From contig JBKBHI010000003.1 in NCBI GenBank assembly GCA_046297835.1, positions 310,001 to 374,000 on the forward strand: a stretch of DNA of 64,000 bases, read 5' to 3'. The stretch is from CAMAVH01 sp046297835. Its GTDB lineage: Bacteria; Pseudomonadota; Alphaproteobacteria; SMXQ01. Under the pieces are notes generated by a model. The model made no database searches and had not been told where the DNA came from. It saw nothing but the letters and a program-made list of their open reading frames with translations. The translations under genes and the position numbers were made by a program. Shown one piece after another: positions 48,402 to 57,942 of this stretch. The first letter of the stretch is position 1. Each line of letters opens with the position of its first letter.

Positions 48402-48405
48402 GCGA

Positions 48406-49176
48406 TTACCGATGCAGGGCCTTGTTGCGCCCCTCGCCGTCGCGCGCCGCGCCCGTCTCGCGCTCGAACTCCTCGAGGCGGCGGCGCAGCGCCGTCACCT
48501 GGTCGGCGAGGCCGTCAATGGCGCGCGCCACCGGGTCGGGCAGATCGGCCGACGGCGTGCCATAGGCGTAGAAGCAATCGTCTGATGCGGCCTCGACCGG
48601 CGCGCGCGCCAAGCCGCTGTCGTAAGCGGCGCGCTGCGCCAGCTCGATCACCGCCGCGTCGCGATCCACCACCGCGCGCGCCGGAATGCCGACCATGGTC
48701 GCGCTGGCCGGCACGTCCTTCAGCACCACGGCATTGGCGCCGATGCGAGCGCCTTCGCCGACCGTGATCGGGCCGAGCACCTGGGCCCCGGCGCCGACGA
48801 TGACCTTGTTCAGTAGGGTCGGATGGCGCTTGCCGCCCTTGAGCGACGTACCGCCCAGGGTGACGCCCTGATAGAGCGTCACGTCGTCGCCGATCACCGC
48901 CGTCTCGCCGATCACGACGCCCATGCCGTGGTCGATGAAGAAGCGCCGGCCGATCTGCGCGCCGGGGTGGATTTCGATGCCGGTCAGCCAGCGGCCGACC
49001 TGGGTCAGCCAACGGCCGAGCAGCAGGAATCCGCGCGTCCAGGCCGCATGGCCGAGGCGATAAAAGAACAAAGCATGAAAACCGGGGTAGCACAGCACCA
49101 CTTCCAGCCGCGAACGGGCCGCCGGGTCGCGCGCCATCATCGAATCAATGTCGCTGCGAAGATGCTTGAAAAACAT
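48406..49176 (-). CDS. cysE: Serine O-acetyltransferase
   Basis: 256 residues. A short helical N-terminus is followed by left-handed beta-helix repeats from HPGAQIGRRFFIDHGMGVVIG through GDDVTLYQGVTLGGTS to GPITVGEGARIGANAVV, with the catalytic histidine in FIDHG. A C-terminal tail with a predicted coiled coil (ADQVTALRRRLEEFERE) replaces the classical cysteine-binding end. It makes O-acetylserine for cysteine synthesis. As first gene of the operon, with a strong promoter about 150 bases upstream, it ties cysteine supply to cysteine desulfurases. Confidence 0.93.
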   Translation of the reverse strand: MFFKHLRSDIDSMMARDPAARSRLEVVLCYPGFHALFFYRLGHAAWTRGFLLLGRWLTQVGRWLTGIEIHPGAQIGRRFFIDHGMGVVIGETAVIGDDVTLYQGVTLGGTSLKGGKRHPTLLNKVIVGAGAQVLGPITVGEGARIGANAVVLKDVPASATMVGIPARAVVDRDAAVIELAQRAAYDSGLARAPVEAASDDCFYAYGTPSADLPDPVARAIDGLADQVTALRRRLEEFERETGAARDGEGRNKALHR

Positions 49177-49329
49177 AGGGCCTGCCGTGGTATTATTCGA
49201 TTATGACAACCATTCCAGCGCGTTGAGCCGCGCCGCGATCCGGGCCCGTCAATCGGGCGTTGCCCGCCGGTCGCAGCGCCCGAAACGCCTCGGCTCAGCG
49301 CCACCCTTCACTTCGGCCTCGGTGACGAC

Positions 49330-49358
49330 CATATAGAATTCCCCTTCGCCGGGGTCAA
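49330..49358 (-). promoter_or_regulatory. Promoter of the cysE-iscR-iscS-mnmA operon
   Basis: TTGACC (49358-49353), a 17-bp spacer and TATATG (49335-49330) on the minus strand. A leader of about 145 bases with no gene separates it from the cysE start. IscR would be expected to act near here, but I see no clear site. Confidence 0.6.
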
Positions 49359-49386
49359 GTTTAGCGGCCCATAAAAGGAAAAGCCT

Positions 49387-49446
49387 ATGCGCATTACCCG
49401 ACTCCAGAACTCAGCTATCGGCGCCTCCCGCGCCGCGCTGGTCTGA
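49387..49446 (+). CDS. Possible 19-codon leader ORF before the hydrolase gene
   Basis: ATG to TGA, 19 residues starting MRITRLQN, with AAAAGGAAAAG as a good ribosome site. It ends ten bases before the alpha/beta hydrolase start and has no cysteine or repeated rare codon that would suggest classical attenuation. It may be a translated leader or a coupling ORF. Low certainty. Confidence 0.3.
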   Translation: MRITRLQNSAIGASRAALV

Positions 49447-49456
49447 GGCCGCGCCG

Positions 49457-50119
49457 ATGCCTGACGTGATTTTCAATGGCCCGGACGGGCGCATCGAAGG
49501 CCGCTATCAGCACAGCAAAGAGCCGAACGCGCCTGTCGTGCTGTTGCTGCATCCGCACCCGCTGCATGGCGGGACGATGAACAACAAGGTCGTCTACACC
49601 CTGTTTCACGCCTTCGCCAAACGCGGCTTCTCGGCCCTGCGCTTCAACTTCCGCGGCGTCGGCCGCTCGCAGGGCGGGTTCGACCACGGCATCGGCGAGT
49701 TGAGCGACGCCGCCGCCGCGCTCGATTGGGTGCAGGGACACAACCCGGACGCCTCGCGCTGCTGGGTCGCCGGCTTCTCCTTCGGCGCGTGGATCGGCAT
49801 GCAATTGCTGATGCGCCGCCCCGAGATCGAGGGCTTTATCTCGATCTCGCCGCCGGCCGACCGCTACGACTTCACCTTCCTCGCCCCCTGCCCCTCGTCG
49901 GGCCTCATCGTGCAGGGCGACAAGGACGAGACCGTGCCGGAGGCCGATGTCGCCAAGCTGGCGCACAAGCTCGCCAACCAGCGCGACATCACCGTCGATT
50001 ACAAGCTGGTCAAGGGCGCCAACCACTTCTTCACCGACAAGCTGCCGGAGCTGGAGAGCATGGTGGACAAGTATCTCGACAAGGCGCTCGCGCCCGGCAA
50101 GGTCGCCAAGGCGAGCTAG
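49457..50119 (+). CDS. Alpha/beta hydrolase (COG2945-like)
   Basis: 220 residues, cytosolic. APVVLLLHPHPLHGGTMNNKVV is the oxyanion strand with the family's HPHP, FNFRGVGRSQGG follows, and the nucleophile elbow is AGFSFGAWIG. The acid is in VQGDKDETVP and the histidine in KGANHFF. The family is widespread and uncharacterised, and probably an esterase. A strong intrinsic terminator follows. The gene diverges from the cysE operon. Confidence 0.87.
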   Translation: MPDVIFNGPDGRIEGRYQHSKEPNAPVVLLLHPHPLHGGTMNNKVVYTLFHAFAKRGFSALRFNFRGVGRSQGGFDHGIGELSDAAAALDWVQGHNPDASRCWVAGFSFGAWIGMQLLMRRPEIEGFISISPPADRYDFTFLAPCPSSGLIVQGDKDETVPEADVAKLAHKLANQRDITVDYKLVKGANHFFTDKLPELESMVDKYLDKALAPGKVAKAS

Positions 50120-50139
50120 CCTCACGCGCGGCGGAATCG

Positions 50140-50177
50140 AACAGGCGGCGAGAGCGATCTCGCCGCCTGTTTTTTTG
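50140..50177 (+). terminator. Intrinsic terminator of the hydrolase gene
   Basis: A 14-bp stem AACAGGCGGCGAGA / TCTCGCCGCCTGTT with a 4-nt loop, then a run of seven to nine T on the plus strand. The stem can also serve the convergent chemoreceptor gene, which ends at 50191. Confidence 0.93.
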
Positions 50178-50190
50178 CCTGTCAGAGGCG

Positions 50191-51864
50191 CTACGCCGCG
50201 CGGACCCGCGCGATGAAGTCGACGACGTTGCTTTGCAGCGAACCCGACTGACGGGCCAATTCGCCTGCGGCCGAGAGGACCTGCGTCGCTGCCGCTCCCG
50301 TCTCGCCCGCCAGTTGCGTGACTTCGACGATGTTGGTCGTCACTTCCTGAGTGCCGGCGGCGGCCTGCTGCACGTTGTTGGCGATTTCGCCGGTCGCGGC
50401 CAATTGCTCGCCGACACCGATCGAGATGTTGGCGGCGATATCGTTGATGCGCGCGATAGTCTGGCCAATGGCGCCGATCGCCGCCACGGAACCGTTGGTT
50501 ACCGTCTGCATCTCCGCGATCTTCGCCGAGATCTCCTCAGTCGCTTTCGCGGTCTGCGTCGCTAGGTTCTTCACCTCCGACGCGACGACCGCGAAGCCCT
50601 TGCCGGCCTCGCCAGCGCGCGCCGCCTCGATAGTGGCGTTCAGCGCCAACAGGTTGGTCTGGCTGGCGATGTCGGTGATGAGCGCGACGACGTCGCCGAT
50701 GCGCTGCGCCGCGTCGGACAGCTCGCGCATCTGGGCATTGGTCTTTTCCGCTTCCTGCACCGCGCTATTGGCGATGTGCGAGGATTCGTTGACCTGCCGG
50801 CCGATCTCGCCGACCGAAGCCGAAAGCTCCTCCGTCGCCGCCGCCACCGTCTGCACGTTGCTCGACGCCTCTTCCGAGGCGGCGGCCACTGCGGTGGTGC
50901 GCGCGCTAGTGGTGTCGGCCGTGCCCGACATGGATTGCGCCGTCGCTTGCAGCTCATTGGCGGCGGCAGACACCGTCTGGACGATCTCCTTGACGTTGGC
51001 CTCGAACTCGTCGGCGAGCTTGTTCAGCGCCGCCTTCTTGTCGATCTCGGCCTGACGTTTCATCTCCTCCTGCTGGGCGCGCATCCGTTCGGTCTCGATC
51101 ATGTTGTCTTTAAAGACCTGCACGGCTTTGGCCATGGCGCCGATCTCGTCCTTGCGCTCCACGGCCGGGATGACCGCCGCGGTGTCTCCCCCGGCCAGTC
51201 TGGCCATCACCTCCGTCATGTTCGAAAGATGGCGCACGATCCCGAGCGTCACGATGACACCAGCCACGACGATCACGACTCCCATGGCGATCAAGATGAG
51301 AAGACCGACTTCGGTCGCATGCTCCAACGTCTCGGCCGCGCTGAAAGTCTCGTGGCTTTCCGCGATCGTCAGGTCGATGAGCTTGCCGACGGCCGCAGCG
51401 ATGGGGTCCACGGACTGATAAAGCCGATTGAGGACGAAATCGTCCAACGCCGCCTGGTTTTTGTCGGAAAATATGCCGCGCATGTCGCGCATCGCCCCGT
51501 CCGCAGCAGCGAACAGAGGCGCAAGATCGGCGATGATGGCGCGTTCAGCCGCCGAATGATGAAGCGCAGAATAGTTCTGCCACTGCGCCTTGATTTCCTT
51601 TGTCGCCGCATCGAGCGAGGCGGCGCCTGCTTCCCAGCTCATCCCGCCGTTGCGAACCTTATGGGACGTGTCCACGACATTCACGGCATACATGTCGGAG
51701 ACGATTTTGAGCTGCTCCATGGGCACGATGCCATCGTCATGGACATCGATGATGGCCGCGTTGTTCGCGGTCAAAGCGTAAAAACCCAAGCCGGCGATGG
51801 CTAGAAGCGACAAAGAGAGCCCGCTCAGAACGCCGATCAAACGGGCTTTGACGGATAGCGACAT
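50191..51864 (-). CDS. Methyl-accepting chemotaxis protein
   Basis: 557 residues from the ATG at 51864. Layout: a first membrane helix (about 10-32), a four-helix-bundle type periplasmic sensor (about 33-190), a second helix near 195-215, a HAMP domain, then a long coiled signalling domain with the conserved hairpin DIASQTNLLALNATIEAARAGEAGKGFAVVA. No CheR-binding pentapeptide is at the C-terminus. It signals to CheA/CheW, but no che gene is nearby. The ligand is unknown. AT-rich DNA upstream, containing ATACATGTAT, holds the promoter. Confidence 0.93.
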   Translation of the reverse strand: MSLSVKARLIGVLSGLSLSLLAIAGLGFYALTANNAAIIDVHDDGIVPMEQLKIVSDMYAVNVVDTSHKVRNGGMSWEAGAASLDAATKEIKAQWQNYSALHHSAAERAIIADLAPLFAAADGAMRDMRGIFSDKNQAALDDFVLNRLYQSVDPIAAAVGKLIDLTIAESHETFSAAETLEHATEVGLLILIAMGVVIVVAGVIVTLGIVRHLSNMTEVMARLAGGDTAAVIPAVERKDEIGAMAKAVQVFKDNMIETERMRAQQEEMKRQAEIDKKAALNKLADEFEANVKEIVQTVSAAANELQATAQSMSGTADTTSARTTAVAAASEEASSNVQTVAAATEELSASVGEIGRQVNESSHIANSAVQEAEKTNAQMRELSDAAQRIGDVVALITDIASQTNLLALNATIEAARAGEAGKGFAVVASEVKNLATQTAKATEEISAKIAEMQTVTNGSVAAIGAIGQTIARINDIAANISIGVGEQLAATGEIANNVQQAAAGTQEVTTNIVEVTQLAGETGAAATQVLSAAGELARQSGSLQSNVVDFIARVRAA

Positions 51865-52048
51865 GATGAATCTCGATACATTCGGGGTTGCGAATGACGA
51901 GACCCTATTCATTCGATGTAAAAAATACATGTATCGAAAGTGGTTTATCCGTCGAGGTTACCGACTTTGGGATATATGCCGACCCACGCGTTAAGCGAAT
52001 CTTCACCTTAACCGTCCGGCAAAGCCGCAGCGCGCCTCGAACGGCGAG
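51865..52048. other. AT-rich intergenic region upstream of the chemoreceptor gene
   Basis: About 180 bases between the chemoreceptor start and the anmK stop. The self-complementary decamer ATACATGTAT lies at 51925-51934. No coding signal is seen. Confidence 0.5.
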
Positions 52049-53248
52049 TCAAACGGGCGTTGGAAGATTGAGCCGTCCGCCGCTCGTCGGCGCGGCGACG
52101 CCGGTAGTGCGCGGCAGGCTGAGCGGCAGGCCGCGCAAGCTGCGCGCGGCCAGGAAGCCGAAGGCGTGGGCTTCGAGCGCGTCGCCGTTCCAGCCCAATT
52201 CGTCCACCGTCTGCACCGGCGCGCCCAGCCGCGCGCCCAGCGCCGCCATCAGCGCGGCGTTGTGCCGCCCCCCGCCGGCGACGAGCCAGCGTTTCGGCGC
52301 GGCCGGCAGATGCTCCACCGCGCGCGCCACGGCGGCGGCGGTGAAGGCGGCAAGCGTCGCCGCGCCGTCGGCGACCGAGAGACCTGCGACCGCGGCCGTC
52401 ATGAAATGGTTGCGGTCGAGCGACTTCGGCGGCTGGCGCGCGAAGAACGGATTGTCGAGCAAGATCGCGAGCCGCGCCTCGTCGACGCGGCCTTGCGCGG
52501 CGAGCTGGCCGCCATCGTCGAACGCCTGACCGGTATAATGGCGCACCCAATCGTCGATCGGCGCGTTGCCCGGTCCCGTGTCGAAGGCCAGGAGGTCGGC
52601 GTCATCCGCCGAACCGATAAAGGTCACGTTGGCGACGCCGCCGAGATTGAGCACGGTGAGCGGCAAGTCCAGCTTCGCTGCCCCCAATCCCATAGCCAAC
52701 GCGCGGTGGAACAGCGGCACCAGCGGCGCGCCCTCGCCGCCTGCCGCCACGTCGGCGCTGCGGAAATCGCCGACCACTGGGATGCCTGTCAGCGCCGCGA
52801 GCAGCGCGCCGTCGCCGATCTGGCGCGTGATGCCGTCCTTCGGGCGATGCAGGATGGTGTGGCCATGAAAGCCGATCACGTCCACCGCCGCCGGCGCGAG
52901 GCCGGCTTGGGCGAGCAGGCCGCGCACGGCTTCGGCGTGGGCTTCGGTCAGTCGCTGCGCCACGGCGGCCTCCTCGGCCGGCGCGCCTTCGCCGCCGAGC
53001 AGCGCGCGCAGGCGCTCGCGCAAAGCCGGCTCGTAGGGCAACGTCAGAGCCGCGCCGATCTCCCGCACGGCCACGCCGTCGGTGCGGATCAGCGCCGCGT
53101 CGATCCCGTCGAGCGAGGTGCCGCTCATCAGGCCGAGCGCCAAAACGCCCTCCGACGCGCGCGCGCGCAAGGCGGCGGCGGGGTCGGCGGGCGGCGGCAG
53201 GGGCGCGGTCAGGGCGATGGCGGCGGTCCGGGCTGGAAACGGCGGCAT
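52049..53248 (-). CDS. anmK: Anhydro-N-acetylmuramic acid kinase
   Basis: 399 residues from the ATG at 53248; the true fold starts at GLMSGTSLDGIDAALI, the phosphate-binding opening of the family. FHGHTILHRP, VVGDFRSADVAAGGEGAPLVP, LNLGGVANVTFI and FDTGPGNAPIDDW are further signature blocks. It phosphorylates anhydro-MurNAc to MurNAc-6-phosphate during cell-wall recycling. An about 40-residue Pro/Ala-rich N-terminal extension is unusual. It is divergent from tyrS, a pairing I recall from other alphaproteobacteria, with 116 bases between. Confidence 0.93.
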   Translation of the reverse strand: MPPFPARTAAIALTAPLPPPADPAAALRARASEGVLALGLMSGTSLDGIDAALIRTDGVAVREIGAALTLPYEPALRERLRALLGGEGAPAEEAAVAQRLTEAHAEAVRGLLAQAGLAPAAVDVIGFHGHTILHRPKDGITRQIGDGALLAALTGIPVVGDFRSADVAAGGEGAPLVPLFHRALAMGLGAAKLDLPLTVLNLGGVANVTFIGSADDADLLAFDTGPGNAPIDDWVRHYTGQAFDDGGQLAAQGRVDEARLAILLDNPFFARQPPKSLDRNHFMTAAVAGLSVADGAATLAAFTAAAVARAVEHLPAAPKRWLVAGGGRHNAALMAALGARLGAPVQTVDELGWNGDALEAHAFGFLAARSLRGLPLSLPRTTGVAAPTSGGRLNLPTPV

Positions 53249-53364
53249 CAGGCAGGCCGGCCGTTCCGTTGTGGTTTCGCGGCGGATTGTGCTAAATCCA
53301 CCCGCCGCCTGCAAACGGAACCGCAGTGGACGGCGCATTTTTCCGCTCACGCCCCGGCCCCGCC

Positions 53365-54621
53365 ATGACCGATTTCAAGCCCCGCTCCGACTTCCTGCGC
53401 GTCATCATTGAGCGCGGCTACCTGCACCAGTGCACCGACCTGGAAGCGCTCGACAAGCGCCTCGCCGGGGGCGTGGTCACGGCCTACAACGGTTTCGACG
53501 CGACGGGCGATTCGCTGCATATCGGCCACCTCGTGCCGATCATGATGCTGCGCTGGCTGCAAAAGACCGGCCACCGGCCGATCGCCCTGATGGGCGGCGG
53601 CACGACAAAGATCGGCGATCCGTCCGGCAAGGACGAGACGCGCCAGTTCCTCGACGACGCGGCCATCGCCCGGAACATGGAGGGCATCAAGCGCCCCTTC
53701 TCGCGCCTGGTGAAGTTCGGAGACGGCGCCACGGACGCGATCATGGTGAACAACGCCGATTGGCTCGACGGGCTGCAATACATCCCGTTCCTGCGCGACG
53801 TCGGCCGCCATTTCACGATCAACCGCATGCTGACCTTCGACAGCGTCAAATTGCGCCTGGAGCGCGAGCAGCCGCTGACCTTCCTCGAATTCAACTACAT
53901 GATTTTGCAGTCCTACGACTTCGTGGAGCTGTCGCGGCGCTACGGTTGCTGCCTGCAGACTGGCGGCTCGGACCAGTGGGGCAACATCGTCAACGGCGTC
54001 GAACTCGGCCGGCGCGTGGCCAACGCAGAGCTGTTCGGCCTGACCTGCCCGCTCATCACCACCGCGTCGGGCGCGAAGATGGGCAAGACGGTGGCCGGCG
54101 CGGTCTGGCTCAACCCCGACAAGTTCTCGGCCTATCAATATTACCAATTCTGGCGCAACACCGAGGACGCGGACGTCGGCCGCTTCCTCAAATTGTTCAC
54201 CGATCTTTCGCTGGACGAGATCGCCAAGCTCGAAGCCTTGCAAGGCGCGGAGATTAACGAGGCGAAGAAGGTGCTAGCGCTCGAGGCGACCGCGCTGTGC
54301 CACGGTCGCGACGCCGCCGAAGAGGCCGCCGAGACCGCGCGCAAGACCTTCGAGGAAGGCGTCGCCGGCGATGCGCTCCCGACCGTCGAAGTGCCGGCTA
54401 GCGAGTTCGCTGACGGTCTGCCGGTCATCGCGCTGTTGGTCCGCGCCGGCCTGGCGGCGAGCAACGGCGACGCCCGCCGCTTGATCAAAGGCGGTGGCGC
54501 GAAGCTGAACGACGCGGCAATTGCCGACGAGATGCTGAAGGTCACTGCAAAAGACGCCGCCAGCGGGACGATCAAGCTGTCGGCCGGCAAAAAGCGCCAC
54601 GCGCTCGTGAAACTAGTCTAA
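53365..54621 (+). CDS. tyrS: Tyrosyl-tRNA synthetase
   Basis: 418 residues, class I. The HIGH motif is in DATGDSLHIGHLVPIMML, the tyrosine-binding region includes NADWLDGLQYI and QTGGSDQWGNIV, and the KMSKS loop is GAKMGKTVAG. A C-terminal S4-like RNA-binding domain holds LLVRAGLAASNGDARRLIKGGGAKLND. It charges tRNA-Tyr. Its stop lies one base from the stop of the convergent YhdP-like gene, so transcription must end inside one of the two. Confidence 0.95.
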   Translation: MTDFKPRSDFLRVIIERGYLHQCTDLEALDKRLAGGVVTAYNGFDATGDSLHIGHLVPIMMLRWLQKTGHRPIALMGGGTTKIGDPSGKDETRQFLDDAAIARNMEGIKRPFSRLVKFGDGATDAIMVNNADWLDGLQYIPFLRDVGRHFTINRMLTFDSVKLRLEREQPLTFLEFNYMILQSYDFVELSRRYGCCLQTGGSDQWGNIVNGVELGRRVANAELFGLTCPLITTASGAKMGKTVAGAVWLNPDKFSAYQYYQFWRNTEDADVGRFLKLFTDLSLDEIAKLEALQGAEINEAKKVLALEATALCHGRDAAEEAAETARKTFEEGVAGDALPTVEVPASEFADGLPVIALLVRAGLAASNGDARRLIKGGGAKLNDAAIADEMLKVTAKDAASGTIKLSAGKKRHALVKLV

Positions 54622-54622
54622 A

Positions 54623-57600
54623 TCAGTTCTGCCCGCCGACCGGCGCTTTGGGCGGCGGCGCTTCGCGCTCGGCAGGATCGGCGCCGGGCGCCGGCATCTC
54701 GCCCTCGAAAATCCCGAACAGGCCGCGCAGGAAGCCCGGCGTCAGGGTCGCCAGCGGATTGACCGACACGTCCGGGTCATCGAGTTTGCCGGTCATGCGG
54801 TAGGTCGCGGCGAACACGCCGCCGCCGTCGCCGCCGGTCAGCAACCGGCCGAGCAACGGGATGTTGCCGAGCACCGAATTGAGCGTATAGGCCGGCACCA
54901 CGGTGCCGCGCAGCGCCAGCGTGTCGTCGCGCAAGCTCACCCAGCCCTCCGCCGTGAAGCCGAGCGACGCGCCATGCATCTTCAGGCCCTTGGTGACGAT
55001 CACATCGTCCTTCAGCGTGAAGGGCGCGTCGAATCGGTCGAAGCTGATGCCGTCGCCGCGCAGGATGTTGAGGATGCCGGTCAGCGAGGCGACCGACAAA
55101 AGCTTGGCCAGCCCTGGCGCGTTGATCAGGTGGAAATTCTCGATCAGCGCCGTGCCGGCCAGCGGCGGATCGCCTCGCGCCGCCTGCGAATCGTCATAGC
55201 GCCCTTCGATGCTGAGGCGGCCGCCGACGAAATCCTGCGTCACGTCGAGCGCTTTCAGCACGCTGCCGGCGTCGTCCGATTGCAACACGACGCGGCGGTT
55301 CGTGCCATCTGGCAATAGGCGCAGGATGAAGCTCTTGCCCGGCGCGGGATGGCCGTCGATGGCGATCTCGCGCCACAGCTTGCCCTCGCGGCGCAAGGTG
55401 CCGCTCGCGTCGGTCAAGCCGCCGCCTTCGCCGAGCCGCAGCGTATCGACCGCCAGCTTGATGGCGAGCGGCGGCGGATCCTCGATGGGGAGCGCGTTGG
55501 GATCGGCAGCCTCCTCCCCATCGAGATTGAAGAACGGCTCGACGTCGAGCGCGCGGCCTTTGATGGCGACGTCGAAGCCGCCCGCGGCGCGCAGACCGAT
55601 GTCGGCGGCGATATCGCTATAGCCGTAGACCATGCGATCGAGGCGCACGGCAGAGAGCCTGCCATCGGCGGCGAAGACGGCCGAGCCGCCGGCCCGCAAA
55701 TCTCCCGCCTCGACCGCGAAGCTGCGGATCGCCGTCAGCCGTTCGCCAGCCATGGCGATGTCGGCCTTGAGCGTGCCGGGCACGCCGGCGTCCTTGCGCC
55801 AGCCGATCGGCGACAAATTCAGCTCGACGCGCGCCAGATCGGCGGTGACGGCCAAGCTTTTCGCCTTCTTGGCGGTTTCGGTCAGCGTCAGATCGACGGC
55901 CGCCGGGCCCGCGACGGCGTCGCCGAGATCGAGGCCGATCGCCTTGCGGAATCCGTCGTCGACATCCGCCTTCACGTTGAGCCGGCGCGCCACATCGCGC
56001 GCGTTGAAGGTTTCCGCCCAGGCGATCGTGGCCGGCACGCCGCCGATCCTGGCCGTGCCGGCGACGTCCATGCCATTGCCGTCGAGTTGCAGGGTGAAAG
56101 CGCCTTCCGTCATATCCTGGTCGAGCGCCACCTTCGGCAGCGACAGGCCGCGCGATGTGGCCGACGCGGCGATCTCGACCTGCTTGAAGGTCAGCGAATT
56201 GAGCAGCGGCAAACGGATAGCGAGACGCACCGCCGCTTCGCCGCCCACATCGCGCGGGTTGACGCCGAGCTCCTTGGCGTAGCCGAGGCGCGGCCGGTCA
56301 AGCAGTTCGAAGATTTGCCGCATGCCGCCGCGGGCCACCGCCTCGACCGACAGGCGCTCCTCGTCGCCGTCGAGGCCGGAGATCGCGACCTTGCCAGATT
56401 CGATCTGCACGCCATTGGTCTCGCCGCCCGTCACCGCGAAGCTAAGCCCGTCGAGCCCGAGGGTCGCGGTGCCCCGCCCTTTGGTCAGCACCGGCATCGG
56501 CTCGAAATAGCGCAGCGCGATGTCGCTGTAGTTAAAAGTGCCCACCAGGCTTTCCGGCGTGAAGCCGTCGAGGCCGTCGACCGACGCGCCGGCGAACGCC
56601 ACGCGCGCTTGGCCGACGCGTCCGTCGATCATGTTGGCGAACACCCATTCGCGGCCGTTCTTGGCGGCGTCCGGCGGCCAGTAGCGCTTAAGATCGGCGA
56701 GCGGCAAGGATTTGAGCGCGACATCGGCGTTCAACGTGAACGCGCCGCCGATCACGCCGGCTTGCTCGCCCGCCGCCGACAGGCGCGCATCGAGCACCGT
56801 GCCCTGCTCCTCCGGCCCGAGCGCCACGGTGAATTGGTCGAACTCGGCGACGGTGAGGTTTTCCGTCAAGCTGCCACGCAGCACGGCCGAGCGCACCTCC
56901 ACCGTCGCGTCCTCCGCCTCCCACGGCAGGCGCGCGCGGCCCGCGCCGGCGACGATGTCGATGTCGAGGCGATGCACCGTGCCGTCGGACGACGCCTCCA
57001 GGCGCAGGCTGCCGCTCACCGGCAGATCGACGCCGGCGAGCGGCGCGAGCAGCGGCGCGCGGCCCGCGAACATCGCGGGCACGATCTCTTTGAGGCCAAG
57101 CCGGGCGCCGATGTCGCCATGCTCGATATCGTAGCTCGCCTCGATGCCGAAATCGGCGACGCCGCCGCCGAGCTGCAAGCCGAACGCGCCGCGCAAACGC
57201 ACGAACTCGCTGCCGCGCGACAACACGATCGTCGTCGACGGCGCGCGCCATTCGACGTCGAGTTTGCGATCATCGAGCGTCACGTCGGCGTCGATCAGCG
57301 AAAAGCTGGTCAAATAGCCGAGGTCGGAACGCGGATCGGGCGGCACAAGCAGATCCTCCAGCACGGCGCGGAACACGTCGGCGCCGCCCTGCCCGTCCGC
57401 CGCATCTTCCGAGGCGGGCGACGCTTCCGTGATCTGCAGCGCGCCATCGGCATCCCGCATCAGCCTCAAACGCAGCCCGACGACTTCCAGGCTGGTCGGC
57501 GCGAGGCGGCCGCGCAGCAAGGCGCGCGCGCTGAGGCCGAGGGTCAGCTCCGGCAGATACGCCTTGGTTTCTCCGGCCGCATCGGCGATGCGGACGTCGA

Positions 57601-57832
57601 GCACGCGAAATTGCAGCGCGCGGGCGCGCCCGTTCCAGGTCAGCACCGTATCCCGCAGCGAAAGCTTCAAGGAGCCGTCCGTCGGCTCCAGCGATTCGAC
57701 GATATAGGGCGTGGCGAAGCCCACCGAGAGCGGACCGCTCGCCAACCGGACGACGAGAAAGATGCCGAGGATCGCCATCCCGGCCGCCAGCAGGGCGATG
57801 GCTTCGAGCAGAAACTTGGCGGTGCGACGCAT
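54623..57832 (-). CDS. YhdP/AsmA-like envelope protein (DUF3971 family)
   Basis: 1069 residues. One N-terminal membrane helix (about 8-30) precedes a huge periplasmic part of repeating beta strands. DUF3971 covers the first half, for example LPLADLKRYWPPDAAKNGREWV, and an AsmA-like C-terminal region contains LLSVASLTGILNILRGDGISF and LNSVLGNIPLLGRLLTGG. By family these bridge-like proteins carry phospholipid between membranes. The C-terminus is a charged Pro-rich tail. It is monocistronic, diverging from glnE 110 bases away. Confidence 0.86.
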   Translation of the reverse strand: MRRTAKFLLEAIALLAAGMAILGIFLVVRLASGPLSVGFATPYIVESLEPTDGSLKLSLRDTVLTWNGRARALQFRVLDVRIADAAGETKAYLPELTLGLSARALLRGRLAPTSLEVVGLRLRLMRDADGALQITEASPASEDAADGQGGADVFRAVLEDLLVPPDPRSDLGYLTSFSLIDADVTLDDRKLDVEWRAPSTTIVLSRGSEFVRLRGAFGLQLGGGVADFGIEASYDIEHGDIGARLGLKEIVPAMFAGRAPLLAPLAGVDLPVSGSLRLEASSDGTVHRLDIDIVAGAGRARLPWEAEDATVEVRSAVLRGSLTENLTVAEFDQFTVALGPEEQGTVLDARLSAAGEQAGVIGGAFTLNADVALKSLPLADLKRYWPPDAAKNGREWVFANMIDGRVGQARVAFAGASVDGLDGFTPESLVGTFNYSDIALRYFEPMPVLTKGRGTATLGLDGLSFAVTGGETNGVQIESGKVAISGLDGDEERLSVEAVARGGMRQIFELLDRPRLGYAKELGVNPRDVGGEAAVRLAIRLPLLNSLTFKQVEIAASATSRGLSLPKVALDQDMTEGAFTLQLDGNGMDVAGTARIGGVPATIAWAETFNARDVARRLNVKADVDDGFRKAIGLDLGDAVAGPAAVDLTLTETAKKAKSLAVTADLARVELNLSPIGWRKDAGVPGTLKADIAMAGERLTAIRSFAVEAGDLRAGGSAVFAADGRLSAVRLDRMVYGYSDIAADIGLRAAGGFDVAIKGRALDVEPFFNLDGEEAADPNALPIEDPPPLAIKLAVDTLRLGEGGGLTDASGTLRREGKLWREIAIDGHPAPGKSFILRLLPDGTNRRVVLQSDDAGSVLKALDVTQDFVGGRLSIEGRYDDSQAARGDPPLAGTALIENFHLINAPGLAKLLSVASLTGILNILRGDGISFDRFDAPFTLKDDVIVTKGLKMHGASLGFTAEGWVSLRDDTLALRGTVVPAYTLNSVLGNIPLLGRLLTGGDGGGVFAATYRMTGKLDDPDVSVNPLATLTPGFLRGLFGIFEGEMPAPGADPAEREAPPPKAPVGGQN

Positions 57833-57942
57833 CGTGGGGACGGGGCTTCCCTAAGTCGGAATATGGCGGCGTAAAGGCTTGCGGCCCGCCTTGACCATGC
57901 GGGAATCTTCACGCAGTCTGCGCCAAATCGCGGCGGCAGGAA

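Noticed and set aside
55349..57874. 841-codon plus-strand frame
   Set aside because: Antisense to the YhdP-like gene, which has real family motifs.
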